A DNA stretch of 64,000 nucleotides from Microvirga alba (GTDB lineage: Bacteria > Pseudomonadota > Alphaproteobacteria > Rhizobiales > Beijerinckiaceae). Under the pieces are notes generated by a model that saw only the letters and a program-made list of their open reading frames with translations, did no database searches and had not been told where the DNA came from. The stretch spans positions 124,001-188,000 of the forward strand of contig NZ_JADQDO010000004.1 in the NCBI RefSeq assembly GCF_015694465.1, given 5' to 3'. The first letter of the stretch is position 1. Each line of letters opens with the position of its first letter. Of the stretch, positions 26,384 through 34,679 are shown piece by piece. Made by a program: the position numbers and the translations under genes.

Positions 26384-27276
26384 CCGGCTTTTGCCTCGCG
26401 ACGCAGACTATAGATCAGGCCCGCGACGATGCAGGCGCTCCCCGCAAACACATAGGGATCAAGCGGCTCATGATAAAGCTGCCAGCCGACGAGGGCGATG
26501 AGCGGAATGCGCAGGAAGTCGAGCGGCACGACCATGCTCGCATCGCCATGCCGGTAAGCGTTGGTGAGGCAGTAATGGGAGAGCAGGCCGCCGGCGCAGA
26601 TACCGATGAGCGGCAGGGTGTGGGACGGCTCGATCCTCAGCCAGAACGCGCCGCTGACGCCCGCGAGGTTCATGGGCAGCTGCATCAGGTTCATGAAGAA
26701 AATGATCGAGAAGGTGCTCTCGGTCCGGGTCAGGCGCTTCGTGATGATGGCGACGAGAGCGAAGGTGAAGGCGACCGCGAGCACCAAAAGGCTCGCCGGC
26801 TGCAACGTCCCGACCCCCGGCCGCAAAATGATGAGCACCCCGGCAAACCCGAGCACGACCGCGACGAGGCGGCCCCTGTTCATCCGCTCATGCAGCAGCG
26901 GGATCGCCAGCAGCGCGACCCAGGCGGGTGTGGTGAACTCCAGTGCGAAGACGGTGGCAAGCGGCAGCAGCGTGAGGCTGTAAGCCCAGGCATCGGTACT
27001 CGCGAAATGCAGGACGTTGCGGGCGAGATGCAACGTGAAGCGGCGCGGCTTCAGTCCCGATCGGAGTTCCGGCTTTATGAACGCGAAGGTGAGGAGGATG
27101 AGGACGCCCGCGGCATTGCGCACCGACAGGATCTCGAACACGGAGAAGGTCGGCGAGAGCGCGCGCACGGCGACAGCCGTTGCGGAGAAGGAGAGGAGCG
27201 CGCCGCTCATCCAGAGAACGACGGCAAGGATACTGCGATGGGGCACGGCTGATCGAGCGATGTGACGGGGCTTCAT
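26380..27276 (-). CDS. EamA/DMT-family transporter
   Basis: The 298-residue protein has ten predicted membrane segments in two EamA repeats (about residues 20-150 and 165-290), the drug/metabolite-transporter layout. Substrate unknown. ATG 27276 is chosen because the next segment begins the hydrophobic domain; in-frame ATGs at 27312 and 27366 would only add polar residues. The stop overlaps the RecD-like helicase start. Confidence 0.85.
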   Translation of the reverse strand: MKPRHIARSAVPHRSILAVVLWMSGALLSFSATAVAVRALSPTFSVFEILSVRNAAGVLILLTFAFIKPELRSGLKPRRFTLHLARNVLHFASTDAWAYSLTLLPLATVFALEFTTPAWVALLAIPLLHERMNRGRLVAVVLGFAGVLIILRPGVGTLQPASLLVLAVAFTFALVAIITKRLTRTESTFSIIFFMNLMQLPMNLAGVSGAFWLRIEPSHTLPLIGICAGGLLSHYCLTNAYRHGDASMVVPLDFLRIPLIALVGWQLYHEPLDPYVFAGSACIVAGLIYSLRREAKAG

Positions 27277-27893
27277 CGATAGCTCGCCGCGCCGGCCGCG
27301 TGAAGACTCCATCGATGCGTCGGACGCGGGCGACACCGGACTCTCACGCGCCTCAAATCGACACATCGCGCGCCAAATTCTGCCGCTACGTCATGTATTC
27401 GCGCATGTGATTCTTGACTCGTCGCGCGCCGCAAAAGGCGTTTGGCGACTCCCGACCGCGTTTTTTCGCCGCGCACCACAACTTTTTTTTCTGGCCTCGC
27501 GAGAGCACGTTTCAACGCATCCGCGCGAGGCCTCGTCGCGACGCGCGCGCTCGCCTCAACGACACTGCGCGCGCGTGGAGACAGCAGGCTTCGGAATTTC
27601 TTGCGATGATATAAGCATTTGTTTTTAAAAGATTTTTTATGACGGAAATTACTCTGATCTACAGCACGTGAGATGTTTGGGGCGTCGCCCAAGCAACGTA
27701 CTCTCGACTCATATTTCGCGCGTTGCAGGGCGCATTGGAAGCGCAAGTTCAGACGTGAGAACGGGTCAAAGTATCCACAGAAAATGTGCTCGTTCTACTT
27801 TCTACACTTTCCGTTAATCGGAACCCGCTTGGTATAACGACGTTGCCTTGCAAGCGTGACGGTTGCACGCGAAGGCCCTTGAAGGAGGCGGCT
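27277..27893. other. Intergenic region, AT-rich patches, no gene seen
   Basis: This 617-base stretch between the EamA gene and the histone-like gene holds T-runs (about 27482-27489 and 27618-27640) and short spurious frames only. It must contain the promoter of the histone-like gene, but no confident -35/-10 pair was identified. Confidence 0.5.
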
Positions 27894-28682
27894 ATGCCGA
27901 CAGACGATAAGTCAAACCCGCTGACGATGCTGTTCACGGGTGACACCGGTGCGACCAGCACCACCAAGAAGACGCGCGGCTCGACCGGCGGTAAGAAGGG
28001 CGCGAAAGCTAGCGCCAAGAAACCTGCTGCGAAGAAACCCGCTGCGAAGAAACCTGCTGCGAAGAAGGTCGCCGCGAAATCGGCGGCAAAGAGCGCTGCC
28101 AAGAAGACGGCTGCCAAGAGCGCTGCGAAGTCCGCTACCAAGCGTACGGCCGCCAAGAAGGCTGCTTCGAAGACCGTGAAGGCTGCGGCCAAGAAGACAG
28201 CTGCCAAGAAGACCGTGAAGGCTTCGGCGAAGAAGGCCACCGCGAAGAAGGTGGCTGCGAAGACCTCCGTTCGCTCGGCCGCGAAGAAGTCCGCAGCGAA
28301 GGCGGGAGCCAAGAAGACGACCGCCCGGAAGTCCTCGGTCAAGTCGACCGCCAGGAAGACCACCGCGAAGGCCGGCGCCAAGAAGGCCACCGCTAGGAAG
28401 ACAGCTGCGAAGACCACTGCGAAGAAGACCGCCGCCAAGGCTGGCGCGCGTTCCGCTTCGAAGGTCTCGGCCCGTTCAGCCGCCAAGAAGGCTCCGGGTC
28501 GCTCGGCCAGCCGCACCGCGGTCAAGGCCTCCGCCAAGAGCTCGGCCTCGAAGCCCCGCGCCGCCAAGGCGACGAAGCGCGCCGCCGCCGCCTCCAGCCG
28601 CACCTCGGCAACCAAGAAGTCGAAGACGGTTGCTGCGAAGCGTTCGCCGGGTCCGCGCAAGGGCTCTTCGAAGAAGCGCTAA
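27894..28682 (+). CDS. Histone H1-like Lys/Ala-rich repeat protein
   Basis: The 262-residue protein is almost wholly AAKK/AKKTAAK-type repeats after a short polar N-terminus ([20 protein letters not shown]). The composition resembles eukaryotic H1 C-terminal tails, chlamydial Hc and the Bordetella BpH1 family, which bind DNA non-specifically and condense it. ATG 27894 is preceded by GAAGGAGG. Near 28018-28065 15-base units (AAGAAACCTGCTGCG) are near-identical in tandem, so length may vary by slippage. A strong terminator follows at 28747. Confidence 0.85.
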   Translation: MPTDDKSNPLTMLFTGDTGATSTTKKTRGSTGGKKGAKASAKKPAAKKPAAKKPAAKKVAAKSAAKSAAKKTAAKSAAKSATKRTAAKKAASKTVKAAAKKTAAKKTVKASAKKATAKKVAAKTSVRSAAKKSAAKAGAKKTTARKSSVKSTARKTTAKAGAKKATARKTAAKTTAKKTAAKAGARSASKVSARSAAKKAPGRSASRTAVKASAKSSASKPRAAKATKRAAAASSRTSATKKSKTVAAKRSPGPRKGSSKKR

Positions 28683-28746
28683 GACAAGCGTGCCTCTCGC
28701 GCCGGGATCGGGGTTCAAGCCTCGAGCGACCGGCGCTTCGGCATAA

Positions 28747-28776
28747 AAAATCGCCCGGCTCCGGCCGGGCGATTTT
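28747..28776 (+). terminator. Rho-independent terminator of the histone-like gene
   Basis: AAAATCGCCCGG (28747-28758) and CCGGGCGATTTT (28765-28776) form a perfect 12-bp stem with CTCCGG between, followed by CGTTT. Its A/T flanks make it workable on both strands, so it can also stop antisense reads from the PRC-barrel gene. Confidence 0.85.
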
Positions 28777-28790
28777 CGTTTGAGGCGCGC

Positions 28791-28889
28791 CTAGAACTCG
28801 ATCATGTCTCCACGAAACATGACCAGCCTCTTCCGTTTTGATATCGCGTGATCCTTTGAGTGGCTTCCACCTTTGCTGATTGTGCTCTA
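28791..28889. repeat. ~100-bp intergenic repeat, copy 2 (diverged)
   Basis: It aligns end to end with 2175-2278: both start CTAGA, share the TTTT-GATA centre, then GCGTGATC against GCATGATC, CTTCCAC against TTCCAC, and TGCTCTA at the end. The core palindrome here has decayed (GCGTGATC ... GATTGTGC). Its last bases supply the stop codon (TAG on the minus strand, 28887-28889) of the PRC-barrel gene. Confidence 0.65.
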
Positions 28890-29303
28890 GCGGCCCACGC
28901 TCATCGGATCGTCGTCGTCCCAATAGGGGCTCGCGTTGTAATAGCGATGGACGTGCTCCTCCCAATCGCGGTCATAGGATAGATCGTGCCCCTCGGCGCT
29001 GCGCCGGGGCGCGCCGCGCAGCTGTTCCTCGGACAGGTCGAGCTCGTAAGCATCGAGTTCGATTTTGTAAGTCAGGACCCCCCAGGGCAGCGTATAATAC
29101 TCCTCGCCGAGCCCCATGAAGCCGCCAAAGCTCATGACGGCGTAAGCGACTTTTCCGGATCTTTTGTCGATCATCACGCGCTCGATCGTGCCGATCTTCT
29201 CGCCGTCGGGGCGGCGCACCGGCGTCCCCTCGACCTTGTCGCTGGCGATCAGAGCGTGAGCTGTGTGCAGGCCTCCACCCTGTGCCGTCGTCTCCATCAT
29301 CAT
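28887..29303 (-). CDS. PRC-barrel domain protein
   Basis: The 138-residue protein has a PRC-barrel (about residues 14-95; VEGTPVRRPDGEKIGTIERV, then MIDKRSGKVAYAVMSFGG) followed by an acidic tail ending DWEEHVHRYYNASPYWDDDD. PRC-barrels bind RNA or act in membrane-photosynthetic or stress contexts; stand-alone versions like this one are common in Hyphomicrobiales and uncharacterised. Three ATGs in a row (29303, 29300, 29297) follow AAGGGAG; 29300 or 29297 has better spacing. It is divergent from the degenerate SDR gene. Confidence 0.85.
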   Translation of the reverse strand: MMMETTAQGGGLHTAHALIASDKVEGTPVRRPDGEKIGTIERVMIDKRSGKVAYAVMSFGGFMGLGEEYYTLPWGVLTYKIELDAYELDLSEEQLRGAPRRSAEGHDLSYDRDWEEHVHRYYNASPYWDDDDPMSVGR

Positions 29304-29484
29304 GCTCCCTTCGACTGTGAGATAATGAGGCAACGTCGAGGTGAAAAAGCCGGTTCCGGGGACGTCTCGCGCCGAGGCAAGACCCTGCCGCGCTACGCTT
29401 GAGTGAAGCTCTGCTATCGGAACCCGCCGGTCCGCGCTGACGTTGACCTGCGTTTCGCAAGGGGCAGCGTCGGCGGAGACGAGG

Positions 29485-30321
29485 ATGACACACCGCATGC
29501 CCTTAAGCCTCAAGCCCATCGAGGAGCAGATCGTCGTCATTGCAGGCGCGTCGAGCGACGTCGGGATGGCCACGGCGCGTCTCCTCGCTTCGCGCGGGGT
29601 CAGGGGACTGGTCCTGACCGACAGCGATCCCGCAGCCCTGCGCAGGATCTCAGACGAGGTCTCTCGGGCCGGAAGCCGCGCCCTCGCTATCAGTGCCGAT
29701 GTGAATCGGCGTGACGATCTTGAGCGCGTGGCGAAGCTCGCCATCGATGCCTTCGGTCGGTTTGACACCTGGATCGACGATCGCAACGCCATGATGGGTC
29801 TGGCGGTCGCGGTGCATCATCTTCGCAAGTGGGGTGGCGGCATCGTCGCAATCGGCAGGTCCGCGTCTGGCAAGGACCACATCGACCGCCTCCGCATGAG
29901 ACTGCGGCGCGCGGGCGCGCCGGTTTCGATCACGCTCGTCACCGCCCCCTTTCTGTCAAGGCTTGCGACCAAACCGCAGCCGATACGCGACCCTCATCTC
30001 GCGGCCGGGGCGATCGTGTTCGCAACGGAGAACCCGCGTCGCGAGATAGACCTTGGCCGTCCGCCGCGCGGGCTCGGTCTCCTCCGCCGAGCGCAACGAC
30101 ATCCTTATGCGACGGGAGCCCTGCTGGCCGGGATCGGCGCGGCCCTCGCGGCTTTTCTGATGCCCAAGGTCGCGAACCGATCGCGGCCGCGCCCACGACG
30201 GACTGTTGAGCCCGAAAAAGCAGTCACGCGCCAAGCGGGCAACGGCGAGCACAAGACGACGCTCGGGCCGGGACATGTCTCTCAACGCGACGGCTCCGAA
30301 CGTCGTCCACCGGCTCATTGA
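29485..30321 (+). CDS. Degenerate short-chain dehydrogenase-like protein with C-terminal membrane segment
   Basis: The N-terminal Rossmann part is present: VVIAGASSDVGMATARLLAS (Gly motif, residues 18-35), TDSDPAALRR, and ADVNRRDDLERVAKLAIDAFG. After FDTWIDD the family's NNAG region and the catalytic Ser...YxxxK are missing; only VAVHHLRKWGGGIVAIG remains before APVSITLVTAPF. A single hydrophobic helix (near ATGALLAGIGAALAAFLMP) and a basic tail follow. The 278-residue product keeps NAD(P)-fold parts but cannot be a normal SDR. It may be decaying or have a non-catalytic role. Start 29485 has GGAG six bases upstream. Confidence 0.7.
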   Translation: MTHRMPLSLKPIEEQIVVIAGASSDVGMATARLLASRGVRGLVLTDSDPAALRRISDEVSRAGSRALAISADVNRRDDLERVAKLAIDAFGRFDTWIDDRNAMMGLAVAVHHLRKWGGGIVAIGRSASGKDHIDRLRMRLRRAGAPVSITLVTAPFLSRLATKPQPIRDPHLAAGAIVFATENPRREIDLGRPPRGLGLLRRAQRHPYATGALLAGIGAALAAFLMPKVANRSRPRPRRTVEPEKAVTRQAGNGEHKTTLGPGHVSQRDGSERRPPAH

Positions 30322-30415
30322 CGTCGCCGGCAGGCTGGGTAGGGCAAGGCAAGGCGACAAGATGAGACATGCGAAGCCCGTTTCGCCATCCTGCAGCCCA
30401 GGCTAGCCTGGGCGC

Positions 30416-31333
30416 ATGAACGCGATTCGATGCTTACCCCTTGCTCTTGCACTCGCCCTTCTCGTCGGCGGCTCGGCGTCTGCCCAGGACAAGGGCGCGC
30501 TCAATCCAAAGCCGCTTCCGCCTCTCGCGAACCCCGACGATCCGAAGACGCCCGCGAAGGAATTGTTCGGGCGACGCGATAAGCCAGCCGCGCTGCCGGC
30601 GAACTCGATCGGAGGCTACGCGAAAGGCTGCGTCGCAGGAGCGACCGCGATCCCCGTCGACGGCGACACCTGGCAGGTGATGCGTCTCTCTCGCAATCGC
30701 AACTGGGGACATCCGCAACTGATCGAGCTTTTGAAGAAACTGTCCGCGCGGGTGCCGCAAGTCAATGGATGGCCCGGACTGCTCGTCGGTGACATCTCCC
30801 AGCCGCGCGGCGGTCCGATGATCACCGGTCACGCCTCGCATCAGATCGGCCTCGACGCGGATGTCTGGTTGACGCCGATGCCCACGCGCCACCTCACCCG
30901 CACTGAGCGCGAAGAGATGTCAGCGACCGACATGGTGCGCGAGGATCTGCTCGATATCGATCCGAAAGTCTGGACGCCGCAGCACACGGCTCTCATCCGC
31001 ACGGCCGCGAAGGAACCGGAGGTCGCGCGAATCTTTGTCAACCCGGCGATCAAGAAGGCGCTCTGCCGGGAAGCAGGCGACGACCGCTCATGGCTGACGA
31101 AGGTGCGGCCGATGTTCGGCCACAACTATCACTTCCATATCCGCATTGCCTGCCCGCAGGGCGACGGCGAGTGCGCGGACCAGGAGCCGCCCCCGTCAGG
31201 CGATGGCTGCGGCGCGGAGCTGGCCCAGTGGTTCACGCCGAAGATGCTGCATCCGAAACCCGGCAAGCCGCGCCCGCCGATGACCATGGCGCAGCTCCCG
31301 GCCGAATGCCGCCGCGTGCTCGCCTCGCCTTAA
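30416..31333 (+). CDS. mepA: Penicillin-insensitive murein endopeptidase
   Basis: MepA is a zinc LAS-family enzyme that cuts D-Ala-meso-DAP cross-links in peptidoglycan. The 305-residue protein has a signal peptide (residues 1-23, ending SASA), the zinc motif HASHQIGLDADVW (His 139, His 142, Asp 147/149) and GHNYHFHIRI with the third ligand His near residue 240. Pro-rich linkers flank the domain. Its stop overlaps the convergent YqhA-like gene stop by four bases. Confidence 0.94.
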   Translation: MNAIRCLPLALALALLVGGSASAQDKGALNPKPLPPLANPDDPKTPAKELFGRRDKPAALPANSIGGYAKGCVAGATAIPVDGDTWQVMRLSRNRNWGHPQLIELLKKLSARVPQVNGWPGLLVGDISQPRGGPMITGHASHQIGLDADVWLTPMPTRHLTRTEREEMSATDMVREDLLDIDPKVWTPQHTALIRTAAKEPEVARIFVNPAIKKALCREAGDDRSWLTKVRPMFGHNYHFHIRIACPQGDGECADQEPPPSGDGCGAELAQWFTPKMLHPKPGKPRPPMTMAQLPAECRRVLASP

Positions 31334-31845
31334 TCCTTGGCGACCTTGTGGCCGCCTTCCGCGATGCGGTCGGTGAGTGCGAGGATGATGCCCGAGCCGA
31401 CGAAGACCAGGTGGATCACCACGAGCCAGGTCAAATTGCGGTCTGAGATGTTGTCAAGGTTCATGAAGGCCTTCAGAACCTGTATCGCTGAAATCGCGAC
31501 GATGGATGAGAGCAGTTTCAGCTTCAGCCCGGTGAAGTCGATCTTGCCCATCCAATCGGGCCAGTCCTTGTGGTCCGCCGCGTCGATCTTCGACACGAAA
31601 TTTTCGTAGCCGGAAAAGATCACGATCACGATGAGCGAGCCCGTCAGCGTGAGATCGATGAGAGTCAGTACGCCGAGAATGACATCCGATTCTGTCGCCT
31701 GCGGCGCGTGCGCGATGAAATGGACGAGCTCCTGCATCGCTTTGAACAGCAGGAGCCCCAGCGAGAAGACCAGGCCGACGTAAAACGGCGCCAGGAGCCA
31801 GCGGCTCGCAAACAGAAAACGCTCCAGGACCCGTTCGATCATCAT
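31330..31845 (-). CDS. YqhA-like UPF0114 membrane protein
   Basis: The 171-residue protein has three to four hydrophobic segments (about 12-33, 55-80, 110-125 and 138-160) and matches the UPF0114/YqhA family in the opening ERFLFASRWLLAPFYVGL. Function unknown; it is an inner-membrane protein. It ends inside the mepA stop region (shared bases 31330-31333) and has no operon partner. Confidence 0.87.
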   Translation of the reverse strand: MMIERVLERFLFASRWLLAPFYVGLVFSLGLLLFKAMQELVHFIAHAPQATESDVILGVLTLIDLTLTGSLIVIVIFSGYENFVSKIDAADHKDWPDWMGKIDFTGLKLKLLSSIVAISAIQVLKAFMNLDNISDRNLTWLVVIHLVFVGSGIILALTDRIAEGGHKVAKD

Positions 31846-31899
31846 GCCCTCCCTTGTGACACCGGCGGGATGCCATGATAGCGGAGGGGGCGCAATATC

Positions 31900-32559
31900 T
31901 TAACTGGCCGCGACGCCGACCCCGATGGGGCAAGAGACGCCCGTGCCGCCGATCCCGCAATAGCCGTTCGGATTTTTGGCGAGATATTGCTGATGGTACC
32001 CTTCGGCGAAATAGAATGGCCCCACATCGAGGATTTCCGTCGTGACGCGGCCATAGCCCTGGTTCGAGAGCGCGCGATCATAAGCCTCCCGAGACGCCTC
32101 CGCGGCCTTCCTCTGCGCGTCGCTGAACACGTAGATGCCGGAGCGATATTGGGTGCCCATATCGTTGCCCTGGCGCATGCCCTGCGTCGGATCGTGGCTC
32201 TCCCAGAATACCTTCAGCAGGGCCTCATAAGAGATGCGCTTCGGATCGAACACCACGAGCACGACCTCATTGTGCCCGGTCAATCCGCTGCACACTTCCT
32301 CGTAGGTCGGGTTGGGCGTGATGCCGGCGGTGTAGCCTACCGCCGTAACCCAGACGCCCTCCCCCAATTGCCAGAACTTGCGCTCCGCTCCCCAGAAACA
32401 GCCAAGACCGAACACGGCCTTTTCCATTCCTTCCGGATAGGGCGGCTGCAGGGCGCGCCCGTTCACGAAGTGATGGCTCTCGGTGGGGATCGGCGACGCC
32501 CGGCCCGGCAGGGCCTCTGCCTGGGTCGGAAGATCGAGGCGCTTTTTGAGAATAGACAT
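31900..32559 (-). CDS. msrA: Peptide methionine (S)-S-oxide reductase
   Basis: MsrA repairs S-epimers of oxidised methionine in proteins. Catalytic Cys is C54 in [10 protein letters not shown], and C-terminal Cys in [10 protein letters not shown] and TGVSC can resolve it. [23 protein letters not shown] is the substrate-binding region. Length (219 residues) is normal with a roughly 40-residue N-terminal extension, as in many alphaproteobacteria. ATG 32559 has AGG six bases upstream. Confidence 0.95.
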   Translation of the reverse strand: MSILKKRLDLPTQAEALPGRASPIPTESHHFVNGRALQPPYPEGMEKAVFGLGCFWGAERKFWQLGEGVWVTAVGYTAGITPNPTYEEVCSGLTGHNEVVLVVFDPKRISYEALLKVFWESHDPTQGMRQGNDMGTQYRSGIYVFSDAQRKAAEASREAYDRALSNQGYGRVTTEILDVGPFYFAEGYHQQYLAKNPNGYCGIGGTGVSCPIGVGVAAS

Positions 32560-32643
32560 GAGGGACCTCTCGATGATCCGCCCAATGTAGGTGCTTTCCC
32601 TGGCGACCGGGAGAGTGCGAAGCGTCACCTTCCCGTGAAAGGA

Positions 32644-32964
32644 TCAGCGGCCGGCCAGATAGCCGATGGGTTCCAGGGGCTTTTGGCCCAGCCAAAGTAG
32701 GAGCGCGCCCAAGACGAACCCTGTCACGGACGCCGGAAACTGAAGCACATGGACCAGAACCGGATCCCAGAGCCAAGGAATGGAGCGCTGCGCGACACGA
32801 GCCTGCAATCCCGGAACGCCATCGGGAAACACCGCATTCACCAGTCCGTTCAACGAAACAAATGATATATCGTTATTAACGATCGATCGTGTGCCGTCGA
32901 TCACCAAACCGATGAACCCGGCTGCAACAAGCAGGAGGCCGAGACTACGCGCCAAAAACTTCAA
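32644..32964 (-). CDS. Small membrane protein of unknown function
   Basis: Start TTG 32964 is chosen because GGAGAGG lies nine bases upstream; a TTG at 32982 would add six residues but its site is worse. The 106-residue protein has two membrane segments (about residues 3-23, LARSLGLLLVAAGFIGLVIDG, and about 70-95). DGTRSIVNND between them is a motif I have seen in Hyphomicrobiales proteins annotated as hypothetical or PetM-like. Function unknown. It is upstream of msrA on the same strand, 85 bases away, and just outside the tRNA-Ser gene. Confidence 0.65.
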   Translation of the reverse strand: MKFLARSLGLLLVAAGFIGLVIDGTRSIVNNDISFVSLNGLVNAVFPDGVPGLQARVAQRSIPWLWDPVLVHVLQFPASVTGFVLGALLLWLGQKPLEPIGYLAGR

Positions 32965-33173
32965 GATGGAATACCTCTCCAAACAGAGGGGATTCTAGTT
33001 TGTTTTGACGTAAGGGAAAAGTCGGCAAAGTCCAACTTCACAGAAGTTCGATCTTGCCTTCTGCTGCCATTTAGCGATACACGAACCGCCTCCGCATGAT
33101 CCGGCGGAGAAAAAGCCCTGCCTCTCGGCCTTACGCCGAAACAGGGTTATAGAGCCCGGCACGGGCTCGTGTA

Positions 33174-33263
33174 GGAGGGGTGGCCGAGTGGTTGAAGGCG
33201 CACGCCTGGAAAGTGTGTATACGGGAAACCGTATCGAGGGTTCGAATCCCTCTCCCTCCGCCA
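33174..33263 (+). tRNA. tRNA-Ser (anticodon GGA)
   Basis: The 90-nt gene folds as a class II tRNA. The acceptor GGAGGGG (33174-33180) pairs with 33253-33259 with one G-T wobble, discriminator G, and encoded CCA at 33261-33263. The anticodon stem CACGC/GTGTG encloses loop CTGGAAA with anticodon GGA at 33208-33210, and a long variable arm and TTCGAAT loop follow. It reads UCC/UCU Ser codons. It is the apparent boundary between core-like genes and the accessory region, and tRNA-Ser genes are frequent integration sites. Confidence 0.97.
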
Positions 33264-34679
33264 CCGTCTAAATAGCTGATATTACAGATATTTTTATTGT
33301 CGCGGACTTATCGGGCCATTTCGTCGCGCCCTGACGCGCCAGGACTTACCGGTTTGCCCGGTTTCGAATGTTGTAGTCCGGTTGCGAGGTTCGGATCATT
33401 CATAGGGAAGGACCCACGACCCGCTGCAAAGCGCTGGTTTCAAGCTAACTCATCTCCGATCTAAGAGCCGGAGAAATTGCACCGAAGGTTTCATCTATTT
33501 TCCAAAACCTGGGGCACCAATCGGCAGCCGCGTCGAGCCCATTCCTAACACCGGCCATAGGCCGAGGGAGCCTGCAAACTGGACATTCGCCAGTCGTGGG
33601 TAATGTAGTGTGTCCTTGGCAGGCCTGTTCGTGATCCGAAGCATATGCCACGCGCGGCATGCGCGGGTTCCTAAATGGCTACCTTCGTCGCTGCACTCAA
33701 CCACTCTTCCGGATCGGCGTGACGGCGTTGTGTCGACGCAGTTCAGCAACCTATGAAAAGGGGCCCGCGAAGCTCAGCAAGCGCGTACTCAACGAGTAGC
33801 GCAGCCATGAGCTTGATGCTCTATGGTTCCCCTTCCGTGAGTGCCGCAAGGCGATCGCCAAGGCTCAGCGACTGATTGGCCGGGGCGGCATCCGAGATCG
33901 CCAGCAGGGTATGTGTAATTCCAGCGCTGAGACGTTGTCAGGTGATGACCGCGCATGCCCGTTTAGCAAGGTCCAACGCTTCGGCGAATCCGCCGGGGTC
34001 GCGCGCAGGACGCGAAGCGCAGGTTAGGAGGTCTGGGGCGTCCTGCCGAAGCGCAAGTGACTGCGCAGCAGAACGTGCACCTTTGCCGGTGAGATAATGT
34101 CGTTCACACCATCTATAAAGCTCGACACACCCCGCGGGCCACAGTCTGCCGGATCCATATCTCGGCGAAAGCGAGCGCATCCTCCGACGGCGCACATCAA
34201 TGAGCGGGCGGAGCATTTCTTCGCGATATCGAGCTCGCTTGGCTTGCGTGTGACGGCACCTTCGCATCGAGCCAATTGCTGGTCGCCCAGCAATTGTTTT
34301 CTTGCCCGGTGGGGATCCGGACTTCGTTTATGGCCAAGCAAACTGCTTTGGTAAGGCGAAGGCCCGACCGATCCTGCGGAAAAAGCTCGCAAGATCATCC
34401 AGGATCGGCACGGCTCCGAGGAGCAGCAAGGCGACCGCGAGCGGCAGGGTTGGTTGCGCCGAACCCGATCTGCTTGAAGCCAACGGCGCCGACAACACCG
34501 CCCGCGGATGCCCCTTACCCCAGTGGCGAATATCGACCAGGTTCGCCCAACTCTTTAACCACTCCAAGGATTTTACTTCCGACTGGTGTGCCGGAATAGC
34601 TCCTGGACCGAGGGATGGTTCAAGGTCGCTCACACCCGCTGGAGTTTCGAAACGATTGCGCGGGGTGCGCCCGAGTGTT
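33264..34679. other. Gene-poor, apparently decayed region after tRNA-Ser
   Basis: About 1.4 kb holds only short overlapping frames with stops every 60-100 codons, and none resembles a known family well enough to name. Pieces such as LDALWFPFRECRKAIAKAQR (plus strand, near 33813-33872) and LPLAVALLLLGAVPILDDL (minus strand, near 34400) look coding-like but have stops or frame breaks nearby. No integrase is recognisable. It separates the tRNA from the peptide-uptake module. Confidence 0.55.

Noticed and set aside
26218-27252. A 344-codon plus-strand open frame opposite the EamA transporter
   Set aside because: It is charged and low-complexity, with no recognisable motif, while the minus strand carries a clear ten-helix permease.
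27894-28682. Repeat region of the histone-like gene as a CRISPR array
   Set aside because: The repeats are coding, 15 bases or shorter, without spacers, and translate to Lys/Ala steps throughout.
33264-34679. Phage integrase or transposase gene after tRNA-Ser
   Set aside because: No frame longer than about 130 codons is consistent with such a gene, and no catalytic Arg-His-Arg-Tyr or DDE pattern was seen.
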